A stretch of DNA of 9,446 nt from Calditrichota bacterium (GCA_024275555.1 JAJRYW010000231.1:1-9446), one strand, 5' to 3'. Shown: positions 1 through 6,353, counted from the stretch's first letter. The notes: generated from the letters alone by a model not told the origin. Numbers and translations are program-made.

Positions 1-5
1 ATTTT

Positions 6-50
6 CCCAGGGCGTTGCCCTGGGCTATAATATTGACGCCCTTTCAGGGC
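6..50. repeat. REP-like double-hairpin palindromic repeat
   Basis: Two adjacent perfect hairpins are visible. The first is CCCAGGGC (6-13), loop GTT, GCCCTGGG (17-24). The second is GCCCT (38-42), loop TTC, AGGGC (46-50). They are joined by a short AT-rich linker containing TATAAT. Two short GC hairpins with 3-nt loops separated by an AT linker is the layout of REP-type repeats dispersed by RAYT (IS200/IS605-like) transposases. From memory, very similar sequences recur in intergenic DNA of Bacteroidota-like genomes; I could not verify that. The repeat may extend left of the window. It lies downstream of the minus-strand outer-membrane gene. Confidence 0.5.
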
Positions 51-135
51 TAACATAGCCGCTTGCACAATTCATGGTGCGCTCTCTCGAGTTTTCGGCC
101 AAACACTATTTAGTTGAGGGGGGCGTCTGTCATTA

Positions 136-185
136 TCGCCCCGGACAAGGCCCGGGGCGACACAAAGAAGACCTGGAGTCTTTGT
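136..185 (-). terminator. Tandem hairpins after the outer-membrane gene (possible transcript end)
   Basis: Two perfect stems lie just downstream of the minus-strand gene that ends at 207. ACAAAGA (162-168) pairs with TCTTTGT (179-185) over a 10-nt loop. TCGCCCCGG (136-144) pairs with CCGGGGCGA (152-160) over a 7-nt loop. Neither is followed by a T-run on the minus strand, so this is not a canonical intrinsic terminator. A Rho-dependent end or an RNA-stabilising 3' structure fits equally well. Confidence 0.35.
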
Positions 186-206
186 ATCGATATGTTAATG
201 ATCTGC

Positions 207-737
207 TTAGATGCCAAATAAAATACCGGCGCGGATTCCGATGTTGGAGAATGAGCCGGAAACATACTGGTAGCGACCGGTCACTTCAAAGGCGGCCGTT
301 TCGCCCATTTTAAACTGCACGCCTGCCCCCGGCGCTACACTTATTTTGGTTTCTGCGGCGGTGAAACTGGCGCCTAACACATCCGTTTTTACACTCATCC
401 GATAGATACCGGCCTCGCCGGAAACAAACAGGCGTGTCGAACTGTCTCCCATATACAGCCGCCCGCCGCTCTGCACAACTATCGCGGAAAAGTCAAGACC
501 GTCGACGTCGGTTCCCCAGGTGGCATAGCCGATGGTAGCGGTGGCGGCGGTGTTCTCATTTAACTCTTTTACCAGGTGGAGCGTGCCCCCAAAGCCGGCG
601 TTCGCGGCGTCGCCAAATGAGCCCATCGGAATAGCGACTTCTCCGGTAAGCATGATGCTCTTGTCTCCCCCGGCAAAGGCGGGAATTAAGCTGCTCAGAA
701 TAAATAAAAATGTCAGTGCATAGATTTTCGTTTTCAT
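207..737 (-). CDS. Small outer-membrane beta-barrel protein (putative)
   Basis: This 176-residue protein starts with a clear Sec signal peptide: MKTK, a hydrophobic core at about 6-19, and an A-F-A cleavage site with predicted cleavage after Ala22. The mature part (about 154 residues) is rich in Gly, Ala, Thr and aromatics, with alternating amphipathic stretches such as GRLYMGD, RLFVSGEAGIYR and FEVTGRYQYVSG. This matches the small 8-strand OmpX/OmpA-type barrel pattern. The last strand ends ILFGI instead of in a terminal Phe. The start is supported by AGGAG (746-750) with an 8-nt spacer. It is probably transcribed alone, since 231 bp of hairpin-rich DNA separates it from the lipoprotein gene upstream. 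No ligand, pore or enzyme function can be read from the sequence; the family is assigned by composition and pattern, not by a specific motif. Confidence 0.75.
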   Translation of the reverse strand: MKTKIYALTFLFILSSLIPAFAGGDKSIMLTGEVAIPMGSFGDAANAGFGGTLHLVKELNENTAATATIGYATWGTDVDGLDFSAIVVQSGGRLYMGDSSTRLFVSGEAGIYRMSVKTDVLGASFTAAETKISVAPGAGVQFKMGETAAFEVTGRYQYVSGSFSNIGIRAGILFGI

Positions 738-864
738 TATTAATGCTCCTTGTTAAAAGATGATGAGTCTGTTTCTCTGCTTGATGAACGGTTTCTGACA
801 GGATGCATAAGTGATTTTTCCCGTTTCCCGCCGGTCATTTTAATTTAGCCCCTTTCGGGGTCTC

Positions 865-896
865 AATCGACTCCCGGGCGGCCGGGATTTTCGATT
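865..896. repeat. GC-rich hairpin between lipoprotein and outer-membrane genes
   Basis: TCCCGG (872-877) and CCGGGA (882-887) form a perfect 6-bp stem around GCGG. It is enclosed by AATCGA (865-870) and TCGATT (891-896), giving about 12 bp of pairing with a small asymmetric internal loop. A short CCCC-TTTC-GGGG hairpin (849-860) lies beside it and a 14-bp perfect palindrome of CCGG units (913-926) follows. No T-run follows on either strand. These may act together as a transcript-end structure for the lipoprotein gene, or be repeat remnants. Confidence 0.45.
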
Positions 897-931
897 TATT
901 CTGTCGAAGACACCCGGCCGGCCGGGGGCCG

Positions 932-949
932 AAGTGTGCGAAAGCACTT
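932..949 (-). terminator. Short hairpin after the lipoprotein stop (weak terminator candidate)
   Basis: GTGC (936-939) and GCAC (944-947) pair around GAAA on the plus strand, which reads TTTC on the minus strand. The hairpin is about 20 nt downstream of the lipoprotein stop codon and sits next to the CCGG palindrome at 913-926. No T-tract follows, so it is only a weak candidate for a 3' end. Confidence 0.25.
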
Positions 950-968
950 AAGAATTTATCCGGTTTGA

Positions 969-1481
969 TCAGAATGTGCCGGAGAAACTGCCGTTGGTCA
1001 CATTGATTACATCGGTCGGATCATTGGCGTTTTTAACCGTCATTGTAAAGGTTCCGGTAACCGAAGTTGCCGTGAGTTCCGTTACTTCTACCACGCCCGA
1101 ATTGGCATCCAGGGTAAGATAGGTCCGGATGTCGGTCGGCGAGGTTGCCAGGGACACCCTGCCGCTGTTTCCGGTAAAGGTTAATTGAAAGGTTCCGGCG
1201 GCAGATACGCCCTGTAAATTGAGCTGGATTTGTTCCGAGCGTGTTCCTCCCGGGAACGCCTGACCGGTGATGGACAAAATACCGTTGGAAAATATGGCAA
1301 CTACCTCATCGGTAGACCAGTTGCTTCCGTTGAGAGAGGCGGTCATCGCGCCGTTGGAGTTATTGTCATCTTCCGGTTCAGTAGTACTGCTCTTGGAACA
1401 AGCTCCCAACAATAATCCCAGGAAGATCAAAAGAATAATTTGAGAAAACATTTTTCCGGGTTTACCGAATAGCTTATACAT
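969..1481 (-). CDS. Secreted lipoprotein, DUF6252-like
   Basis: This 170-residue protein has a type II signal peptide: a basic N-terminus, a hydrophobic stretch at about 12-24, and a lipobox L-G-A-C with lipidated Cys28. Ser-Lys follows the Cys, so by the usual rule it would go to the outer membrane. A Ser/Thr/Glu/Asp/Asn-rich linker (29-44) leads to a beta-rich body of about 125 residues. That body begins with a MTASLNGSNWS-like motif, has an ITG strand and a GTF turn, and ends with VTNGSFSGTF. This order resembles DUF6252-type lipoproteins, seen mainly in Bacteroidota and relatives; I assign it by pattern only and the function is unknown. GGAG (1489-1492) with a 7-nt spacer supports this start over the internal Met11. 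It has long untranslated gaps on both sides. Confidence 0.8.
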   Translation of the reverse strand: MYKLFGKPGKMFSQIILLIFLGLLLGACSKSSTTEPEDDNNSNGAMTASLNGSNWSTDEVVAIFSNGILSITGQAFPGGTRSEQIQLNLQGVSAAGTFQLTFTGNSGRVSLATSPTDIRTYLTLDANSGVVEVTELTATSVTGTFTMTVKNANDPTDVINVTNGSFSGTF

Positions 1482-1664
1482 TTTTTATCTCCTTTGTTTG
1501 TAAGTGGTTGTAGCTAATGAGGCTAAGGCGCCAATTGAAAAGCGTCTGTCAGGGGCTGCGGTTAAACGGATTCATTGTTCCTCCCTTATTTTTCCTAACG
1601 AAGCTGTTGACTGCGGATTGAATGCACGGTTTCTTATTTATATTCCATCGGATTTGCTTACCGG

Positions 1665-1728
1665 CCGGAATTTTCTCTAGAACGCCCGGGAAGTTCCTGC
1701 TGGATTACCTGTCCCGGGAATTCTCCGG
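1665..1728. repeat. Nested inverted repeat with CCCGGGA/TCCCGGG core
   Basis: CCCGGGA (1685-1691) and TCCCGGG (1712-1718) can form a 7-bp GC stem over a 20-nt loop. CCGGA (1665-1669) and TCCGG (1724-1728) can close it further out. It lies about 200 nt upstream of the lipoprotein start and shares its CCCGGG core with other intergenic hairpins in this window. Function unknown; there is no T-run. Confidence 0.4.
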
Positions 1729-1902
1729 CTTATACCGGATCGATTGGATGGGGTTGATCGGCCTGTTCCCGTTTGCAGCATAAGAACCCGGCAGGCATTC
1801 CCCTTGAGGATCGCTGTTTCGAGTACATGCGATTCCGTCCTCTTCAGCCTGTAATGTCAAATGATATGCCAAAATAGAGGCGGGGCGGATGTAGGGAGGA
1901 TG

Positions 1903-1942
1903 GCATCTGAAAAAACGATTTCCGGGCCGCTTTTTCAGATGC
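1903..1942. repeat. Perfect 12-bp inverted repeat
   Basis: GCATCTGAAAAA (1903-1914) is perfectly complementary to TTTTTCAGATGC (1931-1942), with a 16-nt spacer that is itself GC-rich. The A-tract and T-tract are on the inner side of the arms, so as a terminator it would be atypical. It could be a regulator-binding palindrome, an RNA hairpin or the remnant of a small mobile element. Confidence 0.5.
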
Positions 1943-2016
1943 GTAAACAATTGTTTAATAAAAAGATGCGGTTCGATGCACGCCGGCTTGCGAACCCCGG
2001 GGCAGGTCGGTTCCCG

Positions 2017-2059
2017 AAAAAAGGGGGTTGCCCGTTGTCGCGTGGAAGCAACACGGCAA
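2017..2059 (-). terminator. Candidate terminator of the aminopeptidase gene
   Basis: On the minus strand, about 55 nt after the aminopeptidase stop, TTGCC and GTTG (complements of 2055-2059 and 2049-2052) pair with CAAC and GGCAA (complements of 2034-2037 and 2028-2032). The stem is 9 bp with a small internal loop and an 11-nt loop. Five C and then six T (2022-2017 read on the minus strand) follow. The C5 interval makes it imperfect, but position and T-run fit a transcript end. Confidence 0.4.
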
Positions 2060-2113
2060 GCTCGTTCAGTGTCTGTTCATTCCGACAGTCTTGTAAATGA
2101 AATCAGGCGCTGA

Positions 2114-3082
2114 CTACGCCTGATCTTCGATCAACATCCGGCCGTCGCGCAGAATGACTTCTCCGTCAACAGTCAGCGTGGGGCGGAGCAGAATGCCGTC
2201 GACATGGAAGCCGACGTTGCAGGTCCCTCCCATGGAAATATTGTTGCCCAGGGCCAGGTGCACGGTTCCTTTTACTTTCTCATCTTCCAGCACGGCGCCT
2301 TTAATTTCGGCCATGTCGTTCGTACCGACGCCTAACTCGGCTAAGGTGCGCGCCTTATTGCCCACGGAGTTGACCATTTCTTCAAACGTCTTTGCCTGCG
2401 CTCCGCCGCTGATTTGCACCGCCATTCCTTTTTCGATGGTGATTTTGACCGGCTCATCGGTAATCAGCCCGATTCCGGCTAAGGAGCCGTCCACCACAAT
2501 CACCCCCTCGGATTCTCCTTCACGGGGCATCAGGTAGGCTTCCCCGGAAGGCAAATTGCCGTAAGCGCCCGGTGTTAACACCATGCCGGTCGAGGCAATC
2601 GCCTGAATCTCGTTGATGGGAATCCGGATATCCGTTCCCGCTGGGGTGGCAACATGAACCATGCGGCCCTTATTCAACACCTGTACCAGTTTTTCAGTCA
2701 GCCGGGCGATGGCGTGATAGTCGGCGCGCATGGTGCGCACCATGATGTCTTCGGTAATGCCGGGCATGGTGCCCACCCGGGCCCCGGCGCGGCAGGCGGC
2801 CCGCCGGGCGTCGGTATGGGTCAGCGACATGGTGGTGGGGCAGATGACCACATCCACCTGCTTCATTGCCTCGGTAACTGCCCGGGGCGGTTCTGCGCCG
2901 TTCACTTCCCGGGGCGTCATCTCCAGGTAGAGCACTTCGCCGGCTAAATCCCGGCATACTTCCGCCAGCGCCCGGCCAATCGCTTTCCTTAACGTGTCGG
3001 TGACAATCAAAACGCTTTCGGTCGATTTTACTCCCAGGCAGTCCCGGGCCGCTGTTAGCGCGGCTTCGTATAATGGATTCAT
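2114..3082 (-). CDS. M29-family aminopeptidase-like metalloenzyme
   Basis: This is a 322-residue cytoplasmic protein with no signal peptide. The C-terminal half carries, in order, the conserved acid and histidine positions of the M29 (AmpS/AmpT) metallopeptidase group: Glu181 in PSGEA, Glu249 in LAELGVGTN, His275 in GTVHLALGN, and His293/Asp295 in GFHVDG. These are the likely ligands of a two-metal centre that would remove N-terminal amino acids from peptides. It is shorter than classical M29 enzymes (about 400 residues) and the Tyr expected after the first His is not obvious. That resembles the short aminopeptidase-like group to which the dihydroxypyridine ring-cleaving dioxygenase NicX is related, so the substrate is uncertain. 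AGGAGG (3090-3095) with a 7-nt spacer fixes the start. It is divergent from the (p)ppGpp synthetase gene and probably monocistronic. Confidence 0.8.
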   Translation of the reverse strand: MNPLYEAALTAARDCLGVKSTESVLIVTDTLRKAIGRALAEVCRDLAGEVLYLEMTPREVNGAEPPRAVTEAMKQVDVVICPTTMSLTHTDARRAACRAGARVGTMPGITEDIMVRTMRADYHAIARLTEKLVQVLNKGRMVHVATPAGTDIRIPINEIQAIASTGMVLTPGAYGNLPSGEAYLMPREGESEGVIVVDGSLAGIGLITDEPVKITIEKGMAVQISGGAQAKTFEEMVNSVGNKARTLAELGVGTNDMAEIKGAVLEDEKVKGTVHLALGNNISMGGTCNVGFHVDGILLRPTLTVDGEVILRDGRMLIEDQA

Positions 3083-3134
3083 GCGTGTTCCTCCTCAATC
3101 ATTCTCAGGGCGCCGATTCTTTTAAAAGCCATAA

Positions 3135-3162
3135 CCCCGGAAGCAGGCTTCCTCCTCCGGGG
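3135..3162 (-). promoter_or_regulatory. Leader hairpin of the aminopeptidase gene
   Basis: CCCCGGA (3135-3141) and TCCGGGG (3156-3162) form a 7-bp stem. Alternatively GGAAG (3139-3143) pairs with CTTCC (3148-3152) inside CCCC/GGGG. On the minus strand the hairpin contains GGAGGAGG (3151-3158), a second Shine-Dalgarno-like sequence held in the structure, about 55 nt upstream of the true one. It would lie in the 5' leader if transcription starts upstream of it; no regulator is known. Confidence 0.35.
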
Positions 3163-3178
3163 CAAAAACGGGATATTT

Positions 3179-3199
3179 TTTTACCGCTTCGGCGTAAAA
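3179..3199. repeat. UUCG-tetraloop hairpin
   Basis: TTTTA (3179-3183) pairs with TAAAA (3195-3199) and CGC (3185-3187) with GCG (3192-3194), with one bulged C. The loop is TTCG closed by C-G, the exceptionally stable UUCG tetraloop on the plus strand. T residues precede and A residues follow the stem, so it is not a normal intrinsic terminator in either direction. Confidence 0.4.
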
Positions 3200-3435
3200 T
3201 ACGCATTCAAAAAGTGAAAATACAAGATTTAGAAAAAAGGAACAACCGTAAGATTCTTGGAAAGTGATAATCTATAGCGAAAAATTTGTTGATAAATTAT
3301 ACTTGTGTTATGCCGGAAACCTACTTAGACTTAGTATAAGGAACGGTTTAACCAACGGAGTTAAGGAGGTTCGCAGGCTCGGATCTCAAACTGATTTTTT
3401 AGGGATTTTTATCTCCCTGGAATTACATTTGTTTG

Positions 3436-3459
3436 CCGGCGGTTTGAGCCGGTTTTTTT
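3436..3459 (+). terminator. Intrinsic terminator in the leader upstream of rel/spoT
   Basis: CCGGC (3436-3440) pairs perfectly with GCCGG (3448-3452) over the 7-nt loop GGTTTGA, and is followed at once by seven T (3453-3459). This is a canonical Rho-independent terminator on the plus strand. No plus-strand protein gene precedes it, because the neighbour to the left is transcribed away. It should therefore end a small non-coding RNA or leader transcript beginning between about 3100 and 3420, or act as an attenuator of the gene that starts at 3628. Confidence 0.65.
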
Positions 3460-3627
3460 GGATTACAATCCTCACGGAGTTCGCAGAAAAGAGCACCTTC
3501 ATCGACCCCTATATACCCAATACCGGCCGGGCGGAATCTGTAAAGATGCTCCCCGGGCGGCCGTTAATAGAACTTCGCGGGGAACATGTATCCTATCTTG
3601 TCGTGATTGCATCATTATGGTAGATCT

Positions 3628-5856
3628 ATGGAATTGTTAGAAACGATTGACACCTCGGAAAAGAATTATCAGAAATTGCTCAAGCAGTATAATCCGGTGT
3701 TTGAAGAACTCATTCAGCGGATGAAGGAGTATAATCCGAACTGCGATTGTGATTTATTGAAACGCGCCTATCAATTTGGGTTGTGGGCGCACCGCAACCA
3801 GGTGCGTCGCTCCGGGGAACCCTATTTTGATCACTGTCTGAATGTGGCGCTGCTGTTAGCGGAAATGCGCATGGATAGCGTCACCATTGCCGCGGGGATG
3901 CTCCACGATGTGGTGGAAGATACCGGTTATACTATGGAGGACCTCGCCGAAGAGTTTGGCGACCAAATTGCTCTTTTAGTAGACGGCGTAACCAAAATCA
4001 GCGAAGTCAGCGGCCGCAAGAGTCTTAGCTACGAATCCCGCCAGGCGGAAACCTTCCGCAAAATGCTCCTGTCTATGGCGCGCGATGTGCGCGTGATTAT
4101 CATCAAGTTTGCCGACCGGCTTCACAATATGCGCACTTTAAACCATATGCCGGCCAAAAACCGCATGCGCATCTCTGTGGAAACCCGGGATGTCTATGCA
4201 CCTCTGGCGCACCGCTTCGGGATGGCCCGGGTAAAGAGCGAACTGGAAGATATGGCCTTCAAATATGTGGATAATAAGTCCTACGTGGAGTTGAAAAACC
4301 TGCTCAACCAGAAAAAAGAAGAGCGGGAAGCCTACATAAAGAATGTTGTCGCCCCGATTGAGGCGGACCTTAAAGAGCATGGGATTGACGCGCGGGTGTA
4401 CGGCCGGGTGAAACACCTCTACTCCATTTACCGCAAAATCAATGTGCGCAACAAACCGTTTGAAGAGATTTATGATCTCCTGGCGATTCGGATCATCGTC
4501 AAGAAAGTGGAAGAGTGTTACTATGTGCTGGGCATCGTGCATAACCGCTACACGCCGGTCTACGAGCGTTTTAAGGATTATATCGCCATGCCCAAAATAA
4601 ACGGGTACCAGTCCTTGCACACCACCGTGGTGGATAAACAAGGACACATGGTGGAAATCCAAATCCGCACCGAGGAGATGCACCGTATTGCCGAGATGGG
4701 GATTGCCGCGCACTGGCGTTACAAAGAAGGCGGCCCGGAAAGCCAGAAAGATGATATGGGCGAGCAACTCCAGTGGGTTCGGCAATTGCTGGATCAGTAC
4801 AAAGAAAAGGAGACCGTCGACGCCCAGGATTTTCTGGAATCCCTGAAGATCAACCTCTACCAGGACGAGGTGTTTGTTTTTACTCCCAAGGGGGATGTAA
4901 TCCGGTTGCCGATGGGCGCCACCCCGGTGGATTTTGCTTTTGCGGTTCACTCCAAGGTGGGGATGCACTGCATCGGCGCCAAAGTAAACAGCAAGATTGT
5001 TCCTCTTAAGTATGAGTTGAACAGCGGCGACCTGGTGGAGATTATCACCAGCGCCAACCAGCATCCCAGCCAGGATTGGCTGACCATTGTGAAGACCAGC
5101 AAAGCCCGTCATCATATCCGCAAATACTTGCGCGAGGTGCAGTATGAGCACTCCCTGAAGTTGGGCGATGAGATCATCACCAAGTATTTTAACCGTTTTA
5201 AGGTGAAGCAGAAGGATGAAAAGCTGGAAGAAGCCGCGGCCAAATTGAACTTTGAAACAGTGGACAACCTGAAGGCGGCCGTCGGGCGCGGGGAAGTGTC
5301 GATTGAAAAGATTTTTTCCGCGGTAAGCGATTCTCCCCCCAAAGAGTCGCGCGGGAATTTGTTAACCCGGGTTCTGAAGCGGAGCAAAAAGCATTCGGCA
5401 ATTCGGGTGCAGGGGCTGGACAACATTATGGTTCACATCGGCAAATGCTGCCAGCCGGTGCCGGGGGACGATATCATCGGCTACATCTCCCGCGGCAAAG
5501 GGGTAACCATCCATCGCACCTCCTGCCCCAATATGCTGCGCCTGGTGGATAAAAAAGACCGCACTATTCCGGTCGACTGGACCGTGGAGGTGGAAGAGCA
5601 TTTTCATGTGCAGCTCTCCATCCTGGGGGAAGACCGGCAGAATTTAATCCGGGATATTGCACAAGCTATTGCAAACAACAACACAAATATTATAAATTTA
5701 GACATCAAAGCCAAAGATCACCTGGCGATTGGAAAGTTAATTGTTGAAGTTCAGAATCTGCCGCATTTAACCCGGGTGATCAACGCTATGAACAAAGTTA
5801 AAGGTATTTTAAGCATCGAACGGGTTGAGGCCGCATCGCAGAGACGAGAGAAGTAG
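3628..5856 (+). CDS. rel/spoT: Bifunctional (p)ppGpp synthetase/hydrolase (Rel/SpoT family)
   Basis: This 742-residue cytoplasmic enzyme makes (p)ppGpp from ATP and GTP/GDP and degrades it, controlling the stringent response. All long-RSH domains are visible. The HD hydrolase (about 45-200) has His69, His93-Asp94, Glu97-Asp98 and Asp163 in FADRLHN. The synthetase (about 250-365) has the RFKD motif (314-317) typical of bifunctional enzymes (RelA-type synthetases have EFDD) and GYQSLHT (326-332). A TGS domain (about 414-475), a helical region, a zinc-binding segment with Cys607-Cys608, His629 and Cys633, and a C-terminal ACT domain (about 660-735) follow. Length is normal. ATG at 3628 is preferred; a TTG at 3607, just after an in-frame stop, would add seven residues. 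Neither start has a good Shine-Dalgarno site, unlike all neighbouring genes. Probably the first gene of an operon with greA. Confidence 0.96.
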   Translation: MELLETIDTSEKNYQKLLKQYNPVFEELIQRMKEYNPNCDCDLLKRAYQFGLWAHRNQVRRSGEPYFDHCLNVALLLAEMRMDSVTIAAGMLHDVVEDTGYTMEDLAEEFGDQIALLVDGVTKISEVSGRKSLSYESRQAETFRKMLLSMARDVRVIIIKFADRLHNMRTLNHMPAKNRMRISVETRDVYAPLAHRFGMARVKSELEDMAFKYVDNKSYVELKNLLNQKKEEREAYIKNVVAPIEADLKEHGIDARVYGRVKHLYSIYRKINVRNKPFEEIYDLLAIRIIVKKVEECYYVLGIVHNRYTPVYERFKDYIAMPKINGYQSLHTTVVDKQGHMVEIQIRTEEMHRIAEMGIAAHWRYKEGGPESQKDDMGEQLQWVRQLLDQYKEKETVDAQDFLESLKINLYQDEVFVFTPKGDVIRLPMGATPVDFAFAVHSKVGMHCIGAKVNSKIVPLKYELNSGDLVEIITSANQHPSQDWLTIVKTSKARHHIRKYLREVQYEHSLKLGDEIITKYFNRFKVKQKDEKLEEAAAKLNFETVDNLKAAVGRGEVSIEKIFSAVSDSPPKESRGNLLTRVLKRSKKHSAIRVQGLDNIMVHIGKCCQPVPGDDIIGYISRGKGVTIHRTSCPNMLRLVDKKDRTIPVDWTVEVEEHFHVQLSILGEDRQNLIRDIAQAIANNNTNIINLDIKAKDHLAIGKLIVEVQNLPHLTRVINAMNKVKGILSIERVEAASQRREK

Positions 5857-5873
5857 AACGTAGTGGAGGAATT

Positions 5874-6353
5874 ATGTCCGGATATTTGTATATGTCTAAA
5901 GAAGCATATGATAAACTAAAAGCGGATTTGTACAAGTTAAAAACTGTCAACCGCCCCGATATTTCCCAGAAAATTTCCGAAGCCCGCGATTTTGGGGATT
6001 TGAAAGAAAATGCGGAGTATCACGCCGCTAAAGAAGCCATGGCCATGTTAGAGTCGAAAATTTCCCATATGGAAGAGACGCTGCGCCGGGCCCGGGTGGT
6101 AGACCCCAAAACGATTACGAATAACCATGTGGGCATCTACACCAAGGTAAAGATGAAAGACCTAAAGCGGAACCTGGAAGTGCAATATACTATCGTCTCC
6201 CAGGAGGAGGCGGATTTTAAACAGTACAAAATTTCGGTGACTTCTCCGGTCGCCAAAGCGTTGCTGGGTAAGAAAGTTGGCGAAACGGTGGATGTGAAAG
6301 TTCCCGCCGGTGTGATGCAATATGAAATTTTAGATATCGAAGTGGCAATTTAG
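5874..6353 (+). CDS. greA: Transcription elongation factor GreA
   Basis: This 159-residue protein enters the RNA polymerase secondary channel and stimulates cleavage of backtracked transcripts. The N-terminal coiled coil (about 8-78) carries the catalytic tip GDLKENAEYHAAKE with acidic Asp42 and Glu45, matching Asp41/Glu44 of E. coli GreA. The C-terminal FKBP-like domain (about 84-158) shows TSPVAKALLGKKVGE and ends with YEILDIEV. Length is typical. GGAGGA (5865-5870) lies 3 nt before the ATG at 5874; an internal ATG at 5892 is too far from it. The start is only 17 nt after the rel/spoT stop, so the two are very likely co-transcribed. GreA and ppGpp both act on RNA polymerase, which makes the pairing meaningful. 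Confidence 0.96.
   Translation: MSGYLYMSKEAYDKLKADLYKLKTVNRPDISQKISEARDFGDLKENAEYHAAKEAMAMLESKISHMEETLRRARVVDPKTITNNHVGIYTKVKMKDLKRNLEVQYTIVSQEEADFKQYKISVTSPVAKALLGKKVGETVDVKVPAGVMQYEILDIEVAI

Larger units (their letters stand above)
1482..2113. other. 632-bp intergenic region, minus-strand leader and hairpins
   Basis: I see no credible gene here. The region runs from the lipoprotein start to the aminopeptidase stop, so it should hold the aminopeptidase 3' end (candidate terminator at 2017-2059) and the lipoprotein promoter and leader. It contains several inverted repeats: CCCGGGA/TCCCGGG (1685-1718) inside CCGGA/TCCGG (1665-1728), a perfect 12-bp pair at 1903-1942, and the palindrome CCCCGGGG (1995-2002). 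Short reading frames of about 80 codons exist on both strands but have no convincing ribosome binding site or protein-like composition. I could not pick out a promoter with confidence. Confidence 0.6.
3083..3627. other. 545-bp divergent regulatory region upstream of rel/spoT
   Basis: This region separates the minus-strand aminopeptidase gene from the plus-strand (p)ppGpp gene and holds no convincing protein gene. From left to right it contains the aminopeptidase Shine-Dalgarno (3090-3095), a GC hairpin (3135-3162), a UUCG-loop hairpin (3179-3199), an AT-rich stretch (about 3200-3345), a strong but start-less Shine-Dalgarno-like AAGGAGG (3363-3369), an intrinsic terminator (3436-3459), and GC repeats close to the downstream gene: CCGGCCGG (3523-3530) and TCCCCG/CGGGGA (3550-3583). 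The layout implies at least one plus-strand transcript that starts and ends before the coding gene. Confidence 0.6.

Noticed and set aside
1705..1950. An 81-codon minus-strand frame in the 632-bp gap
   Set aside because: It spans the perfect inverted repeat and part of a hairpin, has no Shine-Dalgarno and no recognisable motif.
1970..1979. GGTTCGATGC, resembling a tRNA T-loop
   Set aside because: The flanks do not form a T-stem and no acceptor, D or anticodon arms are present.
3264..3623. A 119-codon plus-strand frame in the divergent region
   Set aside because: It contains the intrinsic terminator at 3436-3459, lacks a ribosome binding site at its start and has no protein-like domain pattern.
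4138..5151. A long minus-strand frame of 337 codons inside the (p)ppGpp gene
   Set aside because: It lies entirely antisense to a well-conserved gene and its sequence is a codon-bias shadow rich in His and Phe, with no independent signals.
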